Assembly: GCA_027295645.1 (NCBI GenBank)
Contig: JAPUKM010000196.1
Location: forward strand, 1-5,063
Direction: 5' to 3'
DNA length: 5,063 nt
Source of the DNA: Chloroflexota bacterium
Lineage (GTDB): Bacteria; Chloroflexota; Dehalococcoidia; Lucifugimonadales; JAPUKM01
Part shown: in pieces, positions 5,047 to 5,063 of the stretch
How positions within the stretch are numbered: the stretch's first letter is position 1
Layout of the letters: each line of letters begins with the position of its first letter
Program-made: the position numbers and the translations under genes
The notes under the pieces: model-generated
What the model saw: the letters and a program-made list of their open reading frames with translations, nothing else
What the model was told of the DNA's origin: nothing
Database searches by the model: none

Positions 5047-5063
5047 ATGGATGTAGATGAGCG
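5047..5063 (+). CDS. Probable start of the next gene (partial, leaderless layout)
   Basis: ATG at 5047 opens MDVDE and stays open to the window edge. No SD precedes it, but the TATAAT box ends 6 bases upstream, the geometry of leaderless mRNAs known from actinobacteria and Deinococcus. The product cannot be told from five codons. It may extend the protease cluster or begin a separate unit. Confidence 0.45.

Overview
The window holds five complete protein genes on two divergent arms, plus two probable gene starts cut by the window edges. There are no rRNA or tRNA genes, CRISPR arrays, insertion sequences or integrase genes. Base composition is moderately GC-rich. Clear Shine-Dalgarno (SD) sites precede four of the five genes. 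A flavin- or F420-type luciferase-like oxidoreductase, an MmgE/PrpD protein, a NarL/LuxR-type regulator and cytoplasmic HtrA-like proteases together fit an environmental bacterium, perhaps Chloroflexota (Dehalococcoidia/SAR202-like) or an actinobacterium. That placement is a guess from gene content, not a phylogenetic result.

Left arm (about 1-2588, minus strand, read right to left): an LLM-class flavin-dependent oxidoreductase (2521 to 1511) is followed by an MmgE/PrpD family protein (best start 1385, end 45), and then perhaps by a further gene starting at 22 and leaving the window. The 125-base gap between the two main genes carries a perfect 8+8 inverted repeat that looks like an operator. 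The arm looks like a small catabolic operon for an unidentified organic acid or related compound.

Centre (2522-2779): a divergent promoter region. On the plus side a TATCAT -10-like element is followed by an SD-preceded micro-ORF encoding MSKWWWS, which resembles tryptophan leader peptides. Short alternative RNA stems and a weak ribosome site precede the next gene.

Right arm (2780-5063, plus strand): a LuxR/NarL-type regulator whose receiver domain has lost most of its phosphorylation pocket, then two consecutive S1C (HtrA/Deg-like) serine proteases. The first is a protease-PDZ protein. The second is a short protease domain without PDZ. Both keep the His-Asp-Ser triad, and neither has a visible signal peptide or membrane anchor, so they probably act in the cytoplasm. 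The two protease genes are 10 bases apart and surely cotranscribed. A hairpin and a direct repeat separate them from the regulator gene. At the right edge a TATAAT box lies 6 bases before an ATG, the layout of a leaderless gene.

The most interesting candidate system is the right arm: a Trp-rich leader peptide, an apparently phosphorylation-independent regulator and paired intracellular proteases. It could be a stress- or starvation-linked proteolysis module. The parts are visible in the sequence, but the functional link is inference.
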